From Clostridia bacterium (GTDB taxonomy: Bacteria > Bacillota > Clostridia > Christensenellales > Aristaeellaceae), in contig JAFWEL010000048.1 in the NCBI GenBank assembly GCA_017512905.1, positions 1 to 39,326 on the forward strand: 39,326 nt of DNA, read 5' to 3'. Shown piece after piece: positions 10,181-17,387 of the stretch (the stretch's first letter is position 1; every line of letters starts with the position of its first letter). The notes below the pieces were generated by a model. The model did not search any database. It was given only the letters and a program-made list of their open reading frames with translations, and was not told where the DNA came from. The position numbers and the translations under genes are program-made.

Positions 10181-10777
10181 TTATTCCTTCACCGAGCGGG
10201 CCGCGTCGCAGATCATCCTCACGCAGGCGTCGTAGCCCAGCATACCGCTGTCCAGCATCAGGTTGTAATTGTGGTAATCGCCCCAGTGGCGTCCGGCAAA
10301 CTGCTGGTAATAGCTGCGCCGGGCGGCGTCGGTCTTCTTCATGGCCTTCTGGATGTCCGACGGGTTCCTGCTGCCGATGAGCTCGCCGATGCGCGCGGCA
10401 CGGTGCAGGTCGTCGGCATAGATGAACACGTTCAGGCAGTCCACATTGGCCCGGTCCAGTATGGCGTCGGCGCAGCGGCCCAGTATGATGCAGGGGCCCT
10501 TCGCCGCCAGCATCAGTATAACCTTGCGTTCGATTTCGTGAATGGCCTCCCGCCGGTCCACATAGGCCGCGGGGGTGATCTTGCGCAGGAAGGCGTCCAT
10601 CCTGGAGATTTCCTCCTCTTCCTGCTCGATGACGCTGGTATCCAGCCCGCTGTCCTTCACGGTATCCCGGATGATGTCGCGGTCGTACAGCTCGATGCCC
10701 AACTCCGCCGCCACGCGCCGGGCGATGGAATGCCCGCCCGCGCCGTAATCCCGGCTGATGGTGATGATGCCGCTCAT
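10181..10777 (-). CDS. Cytidylate kinase-like family protein
   Basis: The start is the ATG at 10777, six bases after AGGAGG, giving 198 residues. SGIITISRDYGAGGHSIARR is the nucleotide-binding N-terminus of the cytidylate kinase-like family (PF13189). It is followed by LGIELYDRDII and later by PCIILGRCADAIL. These proteins look like nucleoside monophosphate kinases, but their substrate is generally not established. No cmk neighbours such as rpsA or hprK are present. The mRNA leader should carry a near-perfect 18 bp hairpin (10831-10870) between promoter and ribosome binding site. Confidence 0.85.
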   Translation of the reverse strand: MSGIITISRDYGAGGHSIARRVAAELGIELYDRDIIRDTVKDSGLDTSVIEQEEEEISRMDAFLRKITPAAYVDRREAIHEIERKVILMLAAKGPCIILGRCADAILDRANVDCLNVFIYADDLHRAARIGELIGSRNPSDIQKAMKKTDAARRSYYQQFAGRHWGDYHNYNLMLDSGMLGYDACVRMICDAARSVKE

Positions 10778-10830
10778 ATTATTCCTCCTGACGGTCGTTT
10801 TGCCCCGGGGCACGGGTGATGGTAATCCGC

Positions 10831-10870
10831 AAATTCTGATTTATCGAGCACAGCTCGATAAATCAGAATT
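10831..10870. repeat. Compact hairpin copy of the AAATTCTGATTTATCG repeat
   Basis: The 18 bases at 10832-10849 are the exact reverse complement of 10853-10870, with a three-base loop. It belongs to the family whose arm is GCAAATTCTGATTTRTCG. It lies downstream of the likely transcription start of the cytidylate-kinase-like gene, so it should be transcribed as a leader hairpin. Confidence 0.95.
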
Positions 10871-10886
10871 GATGTACCTCCCCTTC

Positions 10887-10915
10887 ATTATACCACACCC
10901 GGGCCGATAATGCTA
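10887..10915 (-). promoter_or_regulatory. Promoter for the cytidylate kinase-like gene
   Basis: On the minus strand TAGCAT (10915-10910), a 17 bp spacer and TATAAT (10892-10887) point at the gene starting at 10777. The transcript would begin near 10880 and include the repeat hairpin. Confidence 0.55.
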
Positions 10916-10928
10916 CATTTTATTCCGC

Positions 10929-13100
10929 TCAGTCCTCCGCCTTCAGCGTGTACACCACCGACGCGGCGTCGCCGTAGGGCAGCGGGCAGCACAGGCCGGC
11001 CTGCATCAGTTCGTCGCCGCCGAACACCTCGCCCGTCTCCATCACGCGGTAGCGCCGCTTCGCGTCCAGCCCCGCCAGGCGCACCAGCGGCGGCATGGCG
11101 TTCGGTCGGGCCATGGCGCGCACCAGCGTGAATATGGCCTCGCTCCGGTCCCCGGCCACGCTCATCCACGCCGCGTCATTGTCCTCGAAGGGGGTCTGCA
11201 GCCAGTACAGCCTGCCGTACAGGCGCACATTCTGGGTCCGGTTGGCAAAGGCCACCTGGCTGATCAGGGTTTCCCGCTCCCCGTCGGTCAACTTCCGGGG
11301 ATCCAGCTCGTAGCCGAAGCTTCCGCCCAGGGCCGTGGCAAAGCGCGTCTCCAGGGGCGTGACCCTGGCCGTCTGGTGGTTCGGCACGGCGCTGACGTGG
11401 CAGCCCATCGTGGACGGCGGGAACAGCATCGTGGTGCCGCACTGGATCTCCACCCGGCAGAGGGCGTCGGTGTTGTCGGAGCACCAGATCTGGGGCACGT
11501 AGTACAGCATGCCCGCGTCAAAGCGCCCGCCGCCGGAGGCGCAGCCCTCGAACAGCACGTCCGGGAAGGCCGTCACCAGCCGCTCCATCACCGCGTAGAG
11601 CCCCAGCATATAGCGGTGGGCCGTCTCCTTCTGCCGGTCGGCGGGCAGCGCCGCCGAGCCGATGTTGGTGAAATTGCGGTTCATGTCCCACTTCAGGTAG
11701 GTCGCGCCGCTGGCCTTCAGGGTGTCGCTCACCGCCTGAACCACAAAACCCTGGATTTCCGGGCGGCCCATGTCCAGCACCAGCTGGTGGCGGGAGTTGA
11801 TGCCCTCCCGGCCCGGGATGTGCAGGCACCAGTCGGGATGGGCCCGGTAGAGGTCGGAATCCGGCGAGATCATCTCCGGCTCCATCCAGATGCCGAATTG
11901 CAGCCCCAGCGCCCGCACCCTTTCCCCCAGGCCCTCCAGGCCCTCGGGCAGCTTGCGGCGGTCCACGGACCAGTCGCCCAGGGAGGTATAGTCGTCATCC
12001 CGGTGGCCAAACCAGCCGTCGTCCATCACGAACAGCTCCACCCCGGCGTCCGCGGCGGCCTTCGCAATGGAAACCAGCTTGTCGGCGTCAAAGTCGAAGT
12101 AGGCGGCCTCCCAACTGTTCAGCAGCACCGGCCTGGGCCGGTTCATCCAGCGCCCGGGCAGCAGGTGGTTCTCCCACAGGCTGTGGAAGCCCCGGCTCAT
12201 GCCGCCGATGCCCTCGGCGGAATACACCACCACGGCCTCCGGAGCCTGGAAGGACGCGCCGGGTAGCAGCTGCCAGGCGAAATCCCGCTCGTCAATGCCC
12301 ATCAGCAAGCGGGTCGCGCCGAACTGGGAGACCTCGGCGTTCGCGATGAAGTTGCCGCTGTAGACCAGCGTCGCGCCAATGGCCTCCCCAAGCGCCTGGG
12401 TGGTTTCCGGCCGGACCAGCGCCATGAACGGCGAGGCCTGGGCGCTGCTGGCGCCCCTGCGGCTGGAGACCCCCTGGTGGCCCGCCGCCAGGGGACGGCG
12501 GCTGAGGCTGCGCTCCCGGGCCCACGCTCCCGGCAGGGTGATCAACTCCCAGCCGTCATCGGGCATGTCCAGGCAGAGGCTGTAGGCCCGGGTGACGTTC
12601 AGCGGCGCTTCGCCCCCGTTCACCAGCCTGGCGCTTCGGGTCACGGCGGGACAATCGTCGTAGATGGCGTAGTCCAGCAGGACGGTCAGGCCGGTGTGGG
12701 CGTCCTTCAGCGTGAGCCTCAGCGCCGCGCTGCCCTCGCCCCGGGTGGCAGGCAGGCCCTCCAGCGCGGGCTTGGCCTCAAGCGTCTCCGCCTTTTCCAC
12801 GCGCAGGTCCACAGCCCAGCTGCCGTCCGGGCCTTCCACGGTCAACGCGCCGTCCCGCATGTCGCCCAGCCCGAAGGAGGGGTATTCCTGGGGCAGCCGG
12901 TCCAGGGTGCACTCCTGGACGCTGAAGCCCTCGTCCGCCGGAACGTTGGCCCTGCGCAGCAGGTTCTCGGCGTTCAGCCGCTCCAGCCGTGCGCCGAAGT
13001 AGAGGTGGGCCAGCACGCCGCCAGGCATTTCCCGCATCACGTAGCTGACCTGTTCATTCCTGAGGTGATAGAGGTTGCCCTCCCGAAGTATCTCCGCCAT
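10929..13100 (-). CDS. Alpha-galactosidase, glycoside hydrolase family 36
   Basis: The start is taken as the ATG at 13100 (MAEILREGNLYHL), giving 723 residues, normal for bacterial GH36. It removes terminal alpha-1,6-galactose from melibiose or raffinose-type sugars. The nucleophile is Asp472 in KWDMNRNF and the acid/base is Asp542 in CSDNTDA. The 70-residue spacing equals that of characterised GH36 enzymes. FVMDDGWFGHRDDD and EGCASGGGRFD are further family blocks. There is no signal peptide, so it is cytoplasmic. No sugar transporter or regulator is adjacent. It lies 82 bp after precorrin-2 dehydrogenase on the same strand, with a GC hairpin between, so read-through from the tetrapyrrole operon is possible. 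Confidence 0.93.
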   Translation of the reverse strand: MAEILREGNLYHLRNEQVSYVMREMPGGVLAHLYFGARLERLNAENLLRRANVPADEGFSVQECTLDRLPQEYPSFGLGDMRDGALTVEGPDGSWAVDLRVEKAETLEAKPALEGLPATRGEGSAALRLTLKDAHTGLTVLLDYAIYDDCPAVTRSARLVNGGEAPLNVTRAYSLCLDMPDDGWELITLPGAWARERSLSRRPLAAGHQGVSSRRGASSAQASPFMALVRPETTQALGEAIGATLVYSGNFIANAEVSQFGATRLLMGIDERDFAWQLLPGASFQAPEAVVVYSAEGIGGMSRGFHSLWENHLLPGRWMNRPRPVLLNSWEAAYFDFDADKLVSIAKAAADAGVELFVMDDGWFGHRDDDYTSLGDWSVDRRKLPEGLEGLGERVRALGLQFGIWMEPEMISPDSDLYRAHPDWCLHIPGREGINSRHQLVLDMGRPEIQGFVVQAVSDTLKASGATYLKWDMNRNFTNIGSAALPADRQKETAHRYMLGLYAVMERLVTAFPDVLFEGCASGGGRFDAGMLYYVPQIWCSDNTDALCRVEIQCGTTMLFPPSTMGCHVSAVPNHQTARVTPLETRFATALGGSFGYELDPRKLTDGERETLISQVAFANRTQNVRLYGRLYWLQTPFEDNDAAWMSVAGDRSEAIFTLVRAMARPNAMPPLVRLAGLDAKRRYRVMETGEVFGGDELMQAGLCCPLPYGDAASVVYTLKAED

Positions 13101-13135
13101 GTCGCTTCTTCCTCTCATTTCTGATTTCATCCGGA

Positions 13136-13155
13136 CGCGGCGCATCCACGCCGCG
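13136..13155 (-). terminator. GC hairpin between precorrin-2 dehydrogenase and alpha-galactosidase genes
   Basis: CGCGGCG (13136-13142) pairs with CGCCGCG (13149-13155) over six bases. There is no T-run, so it may be only a weak terminator or a leader structure. Confidence 0.3.
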
Positions 13156-13182
13156 ATATACAGGGTTGTGCGCGTCAGTCGT

Positions 13183-13650
13183 TCAAGTCAACTTGTGTTC
13201 AAGGCATTCCCGCACGGCCTCCGTGGCCCTCCGGGCCAGCCTGTGATCCCCGCCCCCGGCGCTGACGCCCGCCACGACCGCGCCGCTGCGGGCGATGCCG
13301 GGAAACAGGAAGTCGCACCTGTGCCGGTCGCTGGCGTCGTTCACCGGAATGCCTCTGGCGCGGCAGGCCCGGACAATCCCGGCGTTCAGCACCCCGTTGT
13401 CGGTACAGGCCAACACCAGCTCCGTGCCGTCCAGGTCCTCCTCCCGATAAGCCCTCTGACAGACCTTCACCCGGCCTTCGGCGGCCAGCGCGGCGATGTC
13501 CGGGTGAATCGCCGACGCGACGACGGTGACCCGGGGGCAGAACTGCGCCAGCGTTCCCACGCGCCGCGCGGCGATTCGGCCGCCTCCCACCACCAGCACC
13601 TGCCTGGCGGACAGGTCCACGAACATCGGGAAGTAAGGATAGTCCGTCAT
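13183..13650 (-). CDS. Precorrin-2 dehydrogenase (siroheme synthase N-terminal type)
   Basis: The 155-residue protein oxidises precorrin-2 to sirohydrochlorin with NAD+. It matches the N-terminal Met8/CysG module: YFPMFVDLSARQVLVVGGGRIAARR (Rossmann glycines), VLACTDNGVLNAGIV, and the PVNDASDRHRCDFLFPGIA block typical of the family. It is the short form without a separate methylase domain; the methylase is the CobA-HemD protein of the same cluster. Its start lies one base after the stop of the preceding surface-protein gene and its ribosome binding site is inside that gene, so translation should be coupled. Confidence 0.9.
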   Translation of the reverse strand: MTDYPYFPMFVDLSARQVLVVGGGRIAARRVGTLAQFCPRVTVVASAIHPDIAALAAEGRVKVCQRAYREEDLDGTELVLACTDNGVLNAGIVRACRARGIPVNDASDRHRCDFLFPGIARSGAVVAGVSAGGGDHRLARRATEAVRECLEHKLT

Positions 13651-13651
13651 A

Positions 13652-14740
13652 TCAGCGCCTCCCCCTCTTCACGAAGTGGTTCAGCACCGCGCCCACGACG
13701 ATGATTGCCAGCGAGATATACAGCACCTTTTTGGCCGCCTCCTGGGGGATCCGGCTCTTGTCGCCCAGGGATTCGGAATAGAAGGTCAGCGTGTATTCGA
13801 TCTCCAGGGGATCGCCCATGGCCGTGGTGTCCGCGATAACCTCCATTGGCTCGTCCATCGCTGTGATGGGGATCTCGAAGGTGGAATTGCCGCCGTCTGT
13901 GGTCAGATTTTCATAGACGGTCTCGCCAATGACCATGTAATCGTAGTAGGGGCTGCTCCAAAGCAGGCGGGCATAGGCCCTGCCCTCCCGCACGATCAGC
14001 AGCGTGGGAGAGCTGACGCTGGCCCGGCCGCTGCCGCCTGCAAGGTTGACCTCTATGGAGTACTCTCCATCGGAGCGCGGCAGGGAGACCGGCTCCAAGG
14101 TCATGGGCCCGGCCTCTTGCGCGTCGTCATCCGGCTCAGCCTCGCCGTCCGTCTCAAAGCCGATCACGGCCTTTTCCACCAGTTCATAGTCGGGCAGCTC
14201 GAAGGCCAGAGCCTCCTCCGGCAGCGCCGAAGCGTCGAACAACAGCTGCCGGTCGTACCACATCTGCCGGTTTCGGCTATAGGCCGCGCATTCAAAAGGC
14301 GCATTGAGCGCCGGAACGGGAATGGTGAACACCGTGAAGCGCTGTCCCTCGTCCCCCAAAATCCAATCTCCCTCCGGGGCGTTGCCCGCCTGCTCCGCCG
14401 TGCCCATGTAGACGTACAGGTAGCTGCGGCTGCCGATGGTGATATTGGCCGTCATCTCGCCGCCGCTTACAGTCAACTTCGCCTCGATAATCTTGAAAAA
14501 CACCGAGGTGGATTCCACCTTTACCTCATAGGTGCCATCCTCAATGTCCCGGCCGTAGATGGGGACCATGCCGTAGTGGCCGACCTTGCGCTTGCGTATG
14601 GCCCGCTCGGCCTCCGCCTGCCTGTCGGTATAGTCCGTCTTTTTTGGCGTCAGTACCGTCACCGCCAGCGCGGAGGGTAGCGCAAAGATCAGCATCAGCG
14701 CCAGCATCAGGCACACCCTTCGGCGAAAACGCTTGTTCAT
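13652..14740 (-). CDS. Membrane-anchored surface protein with two NEAT/Shp-like beta domains
   Basis: The 362-residue protein has a signal peptide (residues 1-26, ending SALA) and a C-terminal membrane helix (~338-357) followed by KRGRR, the layout of a cell-wall-exposed anchored protein. Between them are two beta-rich repeats. The first (~68-190) begins DGTYEVKVES. The second (~233-335) begins DGEYSIEVNLAGGSGRA and ends DTTAMGDPLEIEYTLTFY. The second aligns along its length with the N-terminal domain of the binding protein at 31043. The pattern resembles NEAT or Shp-type heme-binding domains; that is inference and the ligand is not shown. It is in the tetrapyrrole gene run and coupled to precorrin-2 dehydrogenase. 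Confidence 0.7.
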   Translation of the reverse strand: MNKRFRRRVCLMLALMLIFALPSALAVTVLTPKKTDYTDRQAEAERAIRKRKVGHYGMVPIYGRDIEDGTYEVKVESTSVFFKIIEAKLTVSGGEMTANITIGSRSYLYVYMGTAEQAGNAPEGDWILGDEGQRFTVFTIPVPALNAPFECAAYSRNRQMWYDRQLLFDASALPEEALAFELPDYELVEKAVIGFETDGEAEPDDDAQEAGPMTLEPVSLPRSDGEYSIEVNLAGGSGRASVSSPTLLIVREGRAYARLLWSSPYYDYMVIGETVYENLTTDGGNSTFEIPITAMDEPMEVIADTTAMGDPLEIEYTLTFYSESLGDKSRIPQEAAKKVLYISLAIIVVGAVLNHFVKRGRR

Positions 14741-14771
14741 TCCCCACTCCCCATTCCCAATTTTCCCTTCA

Positions 14772-14955
14772 GGGTACCTCTAAAAACTAACGCGTCGCCC
14801 GACGAGGTGAATTTTAGACAGATTTGGCTTGCAAAAGACGCAGGCTGCATGGCGGGCAGTCAAGGTTTTTGCAAGGCGAAGATGGCTTCCTAAAGGACTG
14901 GCTTCGCGTCGGAAATTCAGCCGTCCGGCGGCGATGAGAGTTTATAGAGGCGCCC
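14772..14955. mobile_element. Small MITE-like element with imperfect terminal inverted repeats
   Basis: GGGTACCTCTAAAAACT (14772-14788) and the reverse complement of 14939-14955 (GGGCGCCTCTATAAACT) match at 14 of 17 positions. CCCTTCA occurs directly at 14765-14771 and again at 14953-14959, so a short target duplication (TTCA) is possible. The 184 bp interior has no convincing gene. The element lies between the ABC-2 permease (its stop is seven bases beyond the right end) and the surface protein. Confidence 0.6.
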
Positions 14956-14961
14956 TTCATA

Positions 14962-15693
14962 CTACAGGTTCTTCTTCCGGTAGATGAACACCACCGAAAT
15001 CGCCCCGAAAACCGCCAGATAGGCCAGCAGCACGGCAAAGCCGAAGGCCCCGGGCGACTGGCCGCCGGAGATGGCCCGGATCATGGCGCTGGCCTGTGAG
15101 AGGGGCAGCAGCGATATGACCTGGCGGAACCCGGCGGGCATCTGGTCGGTGGAGAAGAAGGTGTTACACAGAAAGGACATCGGCATGATGATGTAGGAGG
15201 TAAACCGCGGCGCGTCGGTGTAGCTCTTGGCCAGGAACGACAGCACCAGCGCGATGGTGGAGAACACCGTGCCGTTGAGGAACATGATGCCGAAGGACAC
15301 CGCGTTGAACACCAAACCGGTGCGGATCGGCGCGGTCAGCAGCAGGATCACTCCGGCCGCGTACATGCCCCGCAGGCTGCCGCCGATGATCTGGCCCAGT
15401 ATGAACTGCCACAGCGGCGTGGGCGACACCATGATCTGGTCCAGCGCCCGTTCATACAGCCGCTGTACGCTCATGTTCTGGGCGATGGCCGAGAAGGAGC
15501 CGGTCATGGTCGCCATGGCCACGATGCCGGGGATCAGGAAGTTCAGGTAGGGCTCCCCGTGGGAAGTGGTCTGTATGCCCAGGCCGAATATGATCAGGTA
15601 CATCAGCGGCGAGATCATCGCGGCCACGGTGATCTTGAAGAAGTCCCGGCGGAATTCCACCCACTTTTCCCATAGTACGGTGATGATCCCCAT
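14962..15693 (-). CDS. ABC-2 type transporter permease
   Basis: The 243-residue membrane protein is the permease partner of the ATPase just upstream; its ATG follows that gene's stop codon with no gap. It has about six hydrophobic segments (for example ISPLMYLIIFGLGI, LIPGIVAMATMTGSFS, FGFAVLLAYLAVFGAISVVF). The SFLAKSYTDAPRFTSYIIMPMSFLCNTFFS region is typical of DrrB/NodJ-like ABC-2 exporters. The substrate is unknown. Its place inside a tetrapyrrole gene run suggests a related compound, which is inference. A small repeat element begins right after its stop. Confidence 0.9.
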   Translation of the reverse strand: MGIITVLWEKWVEFRRDFFKITVAAMISPLMYLIIFGLGIQTTSHGEPYLNFLIPGIVAMATMTGSFSAIAQNMSVQRLYERALDQIMVSPTPLWQFILGQIIGGSLRGMYAAGVILLLTAPIRTGLVFNAVSFGIMFLNGTVFSTIALVLSFLAKSYTDAPRFTSYIIMPMSFLCNTFFSTDQMPAGFRQVISLLPLSQASAMIRAISGGQSPGAFGFAVLLAYLAVFGAISVVFIYRKKNL

Positions 15694-16527
15694 CTACAGC
15701 TTCCTCCCCGCCACATCCACGAACACGTCCTCCAGCGTCGTGGAGCGTAACGCCGCGTCGCTGCCCGCCTTTGAAAGGTAGGCAATCGCGTCGCCCCGGT
15801 TGTGAAAATACCGGCTGACCAGGTTGTCCGCCGAGGTCTCGTCCACCGCGAACGCGCCCAACTCATGAATCAGGTTATCAGGGCTGTCCAGCTTTTGCAG
15901 CTTTCCCCGGTTGATCAGCGCCACGCGGCCACACAGCGCCTGGGCCTCCTCGATGTAGTGGGTGGTCAGCACGATGGTCATTTTATCGCCGTTGACCCTT
16001 CTCAGCAGGTTCCACATCTGTCTGCGGCTCAGCGCGTCCATGCCCGCCGTGGGCTCGTCCAGCAGCAATATCTCCGGCTCGATCATCAGCGCCCGGCAGA
16101 TCATCAGCTTGCGCCTCATGCCGCCGGACAGGTGGCGCACCGTGCGATGGCGATACTCGATCAGGCCGGCAAATTCCAGCAGCGCGTCGGTCTTTTGCTT
16201 GATGACCTTCCGGGGGAGGAAGTACAGCCGCCCCTGGTACTCCATGACCTCGTCCATATTCATGTCCTGCCGCATGGAATACTCTTGGGTGATGACCGAC
16301 AGCTTGCGCTTTTGTTGGCTGGCCTTGCGGTCCAGCCTCTGCCCGTCGATCAATATCTCGCCCTCCGTGGGCAGCAGCACCGTGGACATCATGGAGATGG
16401 TGGTGGTCTTGCCCGCGCCGTTGGGACCCAGGAGACCGAAGAACTCCCCGGTCTCAATGCGCAGGCTCAGGTGGTCCACCGCCGTGAAATCGCCGAATTT
16501 CTTGGTCAGGTTTTTAAGCTCAATCAT
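15694..16527 (-). CDS. ABC transporter ATP-binding protein (DrrA/CcmA-like)
   Basis: The 277-residue ATPase has Walker A (LLGPNGAGKTTT), Q-loop VITQEYSMRQD, signature LSGGMRRK, Walker B ILLLDEPTAGMD and the H-loop TTHYIEEA. A ~60-residue C-terminal tail ends RSTTLEDVFVDVAGRKL, usual for the DrrA class paired with ABC-2 permeases. Its start overlaps the end of cobI by eight bases (16520-16527), so its translation is probably coupled to a cobalamin-pathway enzyme. Confidence 0.93.
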   Translation of the reverse strand: MIELKNLTKKFGDFTAVDHLSLRIETGEFFGLLGPNGAGKTTTISMMSTVLLPTEGEILIDGQRLDRKASQQKRKLSVITQEYSMRQDMNMDEVMEYQGRLYFLPRKVIKQKTDALLEFAGLIEYRHRTVRHLSGGMRRKLMICRALMIEPEILLLDEPTAGMDALSRRQMWNLLRRVNGDKMTIVLTTHYIEEAQALCGRVALINRGKLQKLDSPDNLIHELGAFAVDETSADNLVSRYFHNRGDAIAYLSKAGSDAALRSTTLEDVFVDVAGRKL

Positions 16528-17212
16528 GGTTTTCCTTCGCGATGATCAGGGAGAAGTAGCCCGCGTCATCCGGGATCTCGTCCAGGCTCCGGTACAGCTT
16601 CTCATTCTCCATGCTGCAATTCTCCACCATCTGAACCTTTCGGCCGCTCTTCCTGAGCATTTCCTTCACGGCGGCCATCTGGCTGGCGGACTTCATCAGC
16701 ACATAGGTGCCCGGCTGCTCCAGGGCGTGGTCCAGCTTGTGCACCGCGGGCACCACGTGCAGCTGCTCGTCCCACTCCACCAGCGGCAGGTTCAGCCGCG
16801 CCGCCGCGGCGCAGAAGGAGCTGATGCCCGGCACCAGCTCCACCTGGTAGCCGTCCGCCTCCAGGTAGTGCTGAATATAGCTGAAGGTGCAGTAGATCGT
16901 CGGGTCGCCCAGGGTGATGTAGACCACGTTCTTTCCCTGATCCAGTATGCCCTCCACCAGCTTCGCGGCCTTCCGATGCTCCTTGTCGATCAGTTCACGG
17001 TCCTTGACCATGGGCATGTAGATGGGCACCAGCTCCTTTTCGGCGATCTCGGGCACCACGCCAGCCGCGATCTTGTAGGCCACGGCCTCCTTCGGGTCCT
17101 TGCCGGGCACGGCGATCACGTCGTTCTCCCGGATCAGCTTCGCCGCCCTGTAGGTCATCAGTTCCGGGTCGCCGGGACCGACGCCCACGCCGTAAGCGAT
17201 TCCTTTTTTCAT
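16520..17212 (-). CDS. cobI: Precorrin-2 C20-methyltransferase
   Basis: The start is the ATG at 17212, seven bases after AAGGAG, giving 230 residues. The protein methylates C20 of precorrin-2 or its cobalt form with S-adenosylmethionine, the first committed step to cobalamin. Features are GVGVGPGDPELMTYRAAK (SAM-dependent tetrapyrrole methylase N-terminus), VVYITLGDPTIYCTFSYI and VPGISSFCAAAARLNLPL. It is of the CobI/CbiL group. No other cbi/cob ring genes are in the window. It ends inside the start of the exporter ATPase gene. Confidence 0.9.
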   Translation of the reverse strand: MKKGIAYGVGVGPGDPELMTYRAAKLIRENDVIAVPGKDPKEAVAYKIAAGVVPEIAEKELVPIYMPMVKDRELIDKEHRKAAKLVEGILDQGKNVVYITLGDPTIYCTFSYIQHYLEADGYQVELVPGISSFCAAAARLNLPLVEWDEQLHVVPAVHKLDHALEQPGTYVLMKSASQMAAVKEMLRKSGRKVQMVENCSMENEKLYRSLDEIPDDAGYFSLIIAKENHD

Positions 17213-17327
17213 GATCTTGCTCCTTTTCACCATCGTTGTGTTGTTTGAATGAGAAATGAGGAATGGTTGCTGAAATCCCTCAGATTTCTTGGGTTCAATA
17301 GTACAGGGGTATTGGGCGGTTGACCGC

Positions 17328-17368
17328 AAATTCTGATTTATCGAGCTCTGCTCGATAAATCAGAATTT
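17328..17368. repeat. Compact hairpin copy of the AAATTCTGATTTATCG repeat
   Basis: The 19 bases 17328-17346 are the exact reverse complement of 17350-17368, with a three-base loop TCT. It is nearly identical to the copy at 10831-10870. It lies between cobA-hemD and cobI, so on the minus-strand transcript it would sit between two genes of one operon. Confidence 0.95.
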
Positions 17369-17387
17369 TCCCGCCCGATTCGCGCTG

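Noticed and set aside
17213-17387. Cobalamin riboswitch upstream of cobI
   Set aside because: The gap is short and filled by the repeat hairpin; no B12-box-like sequence was recognised.
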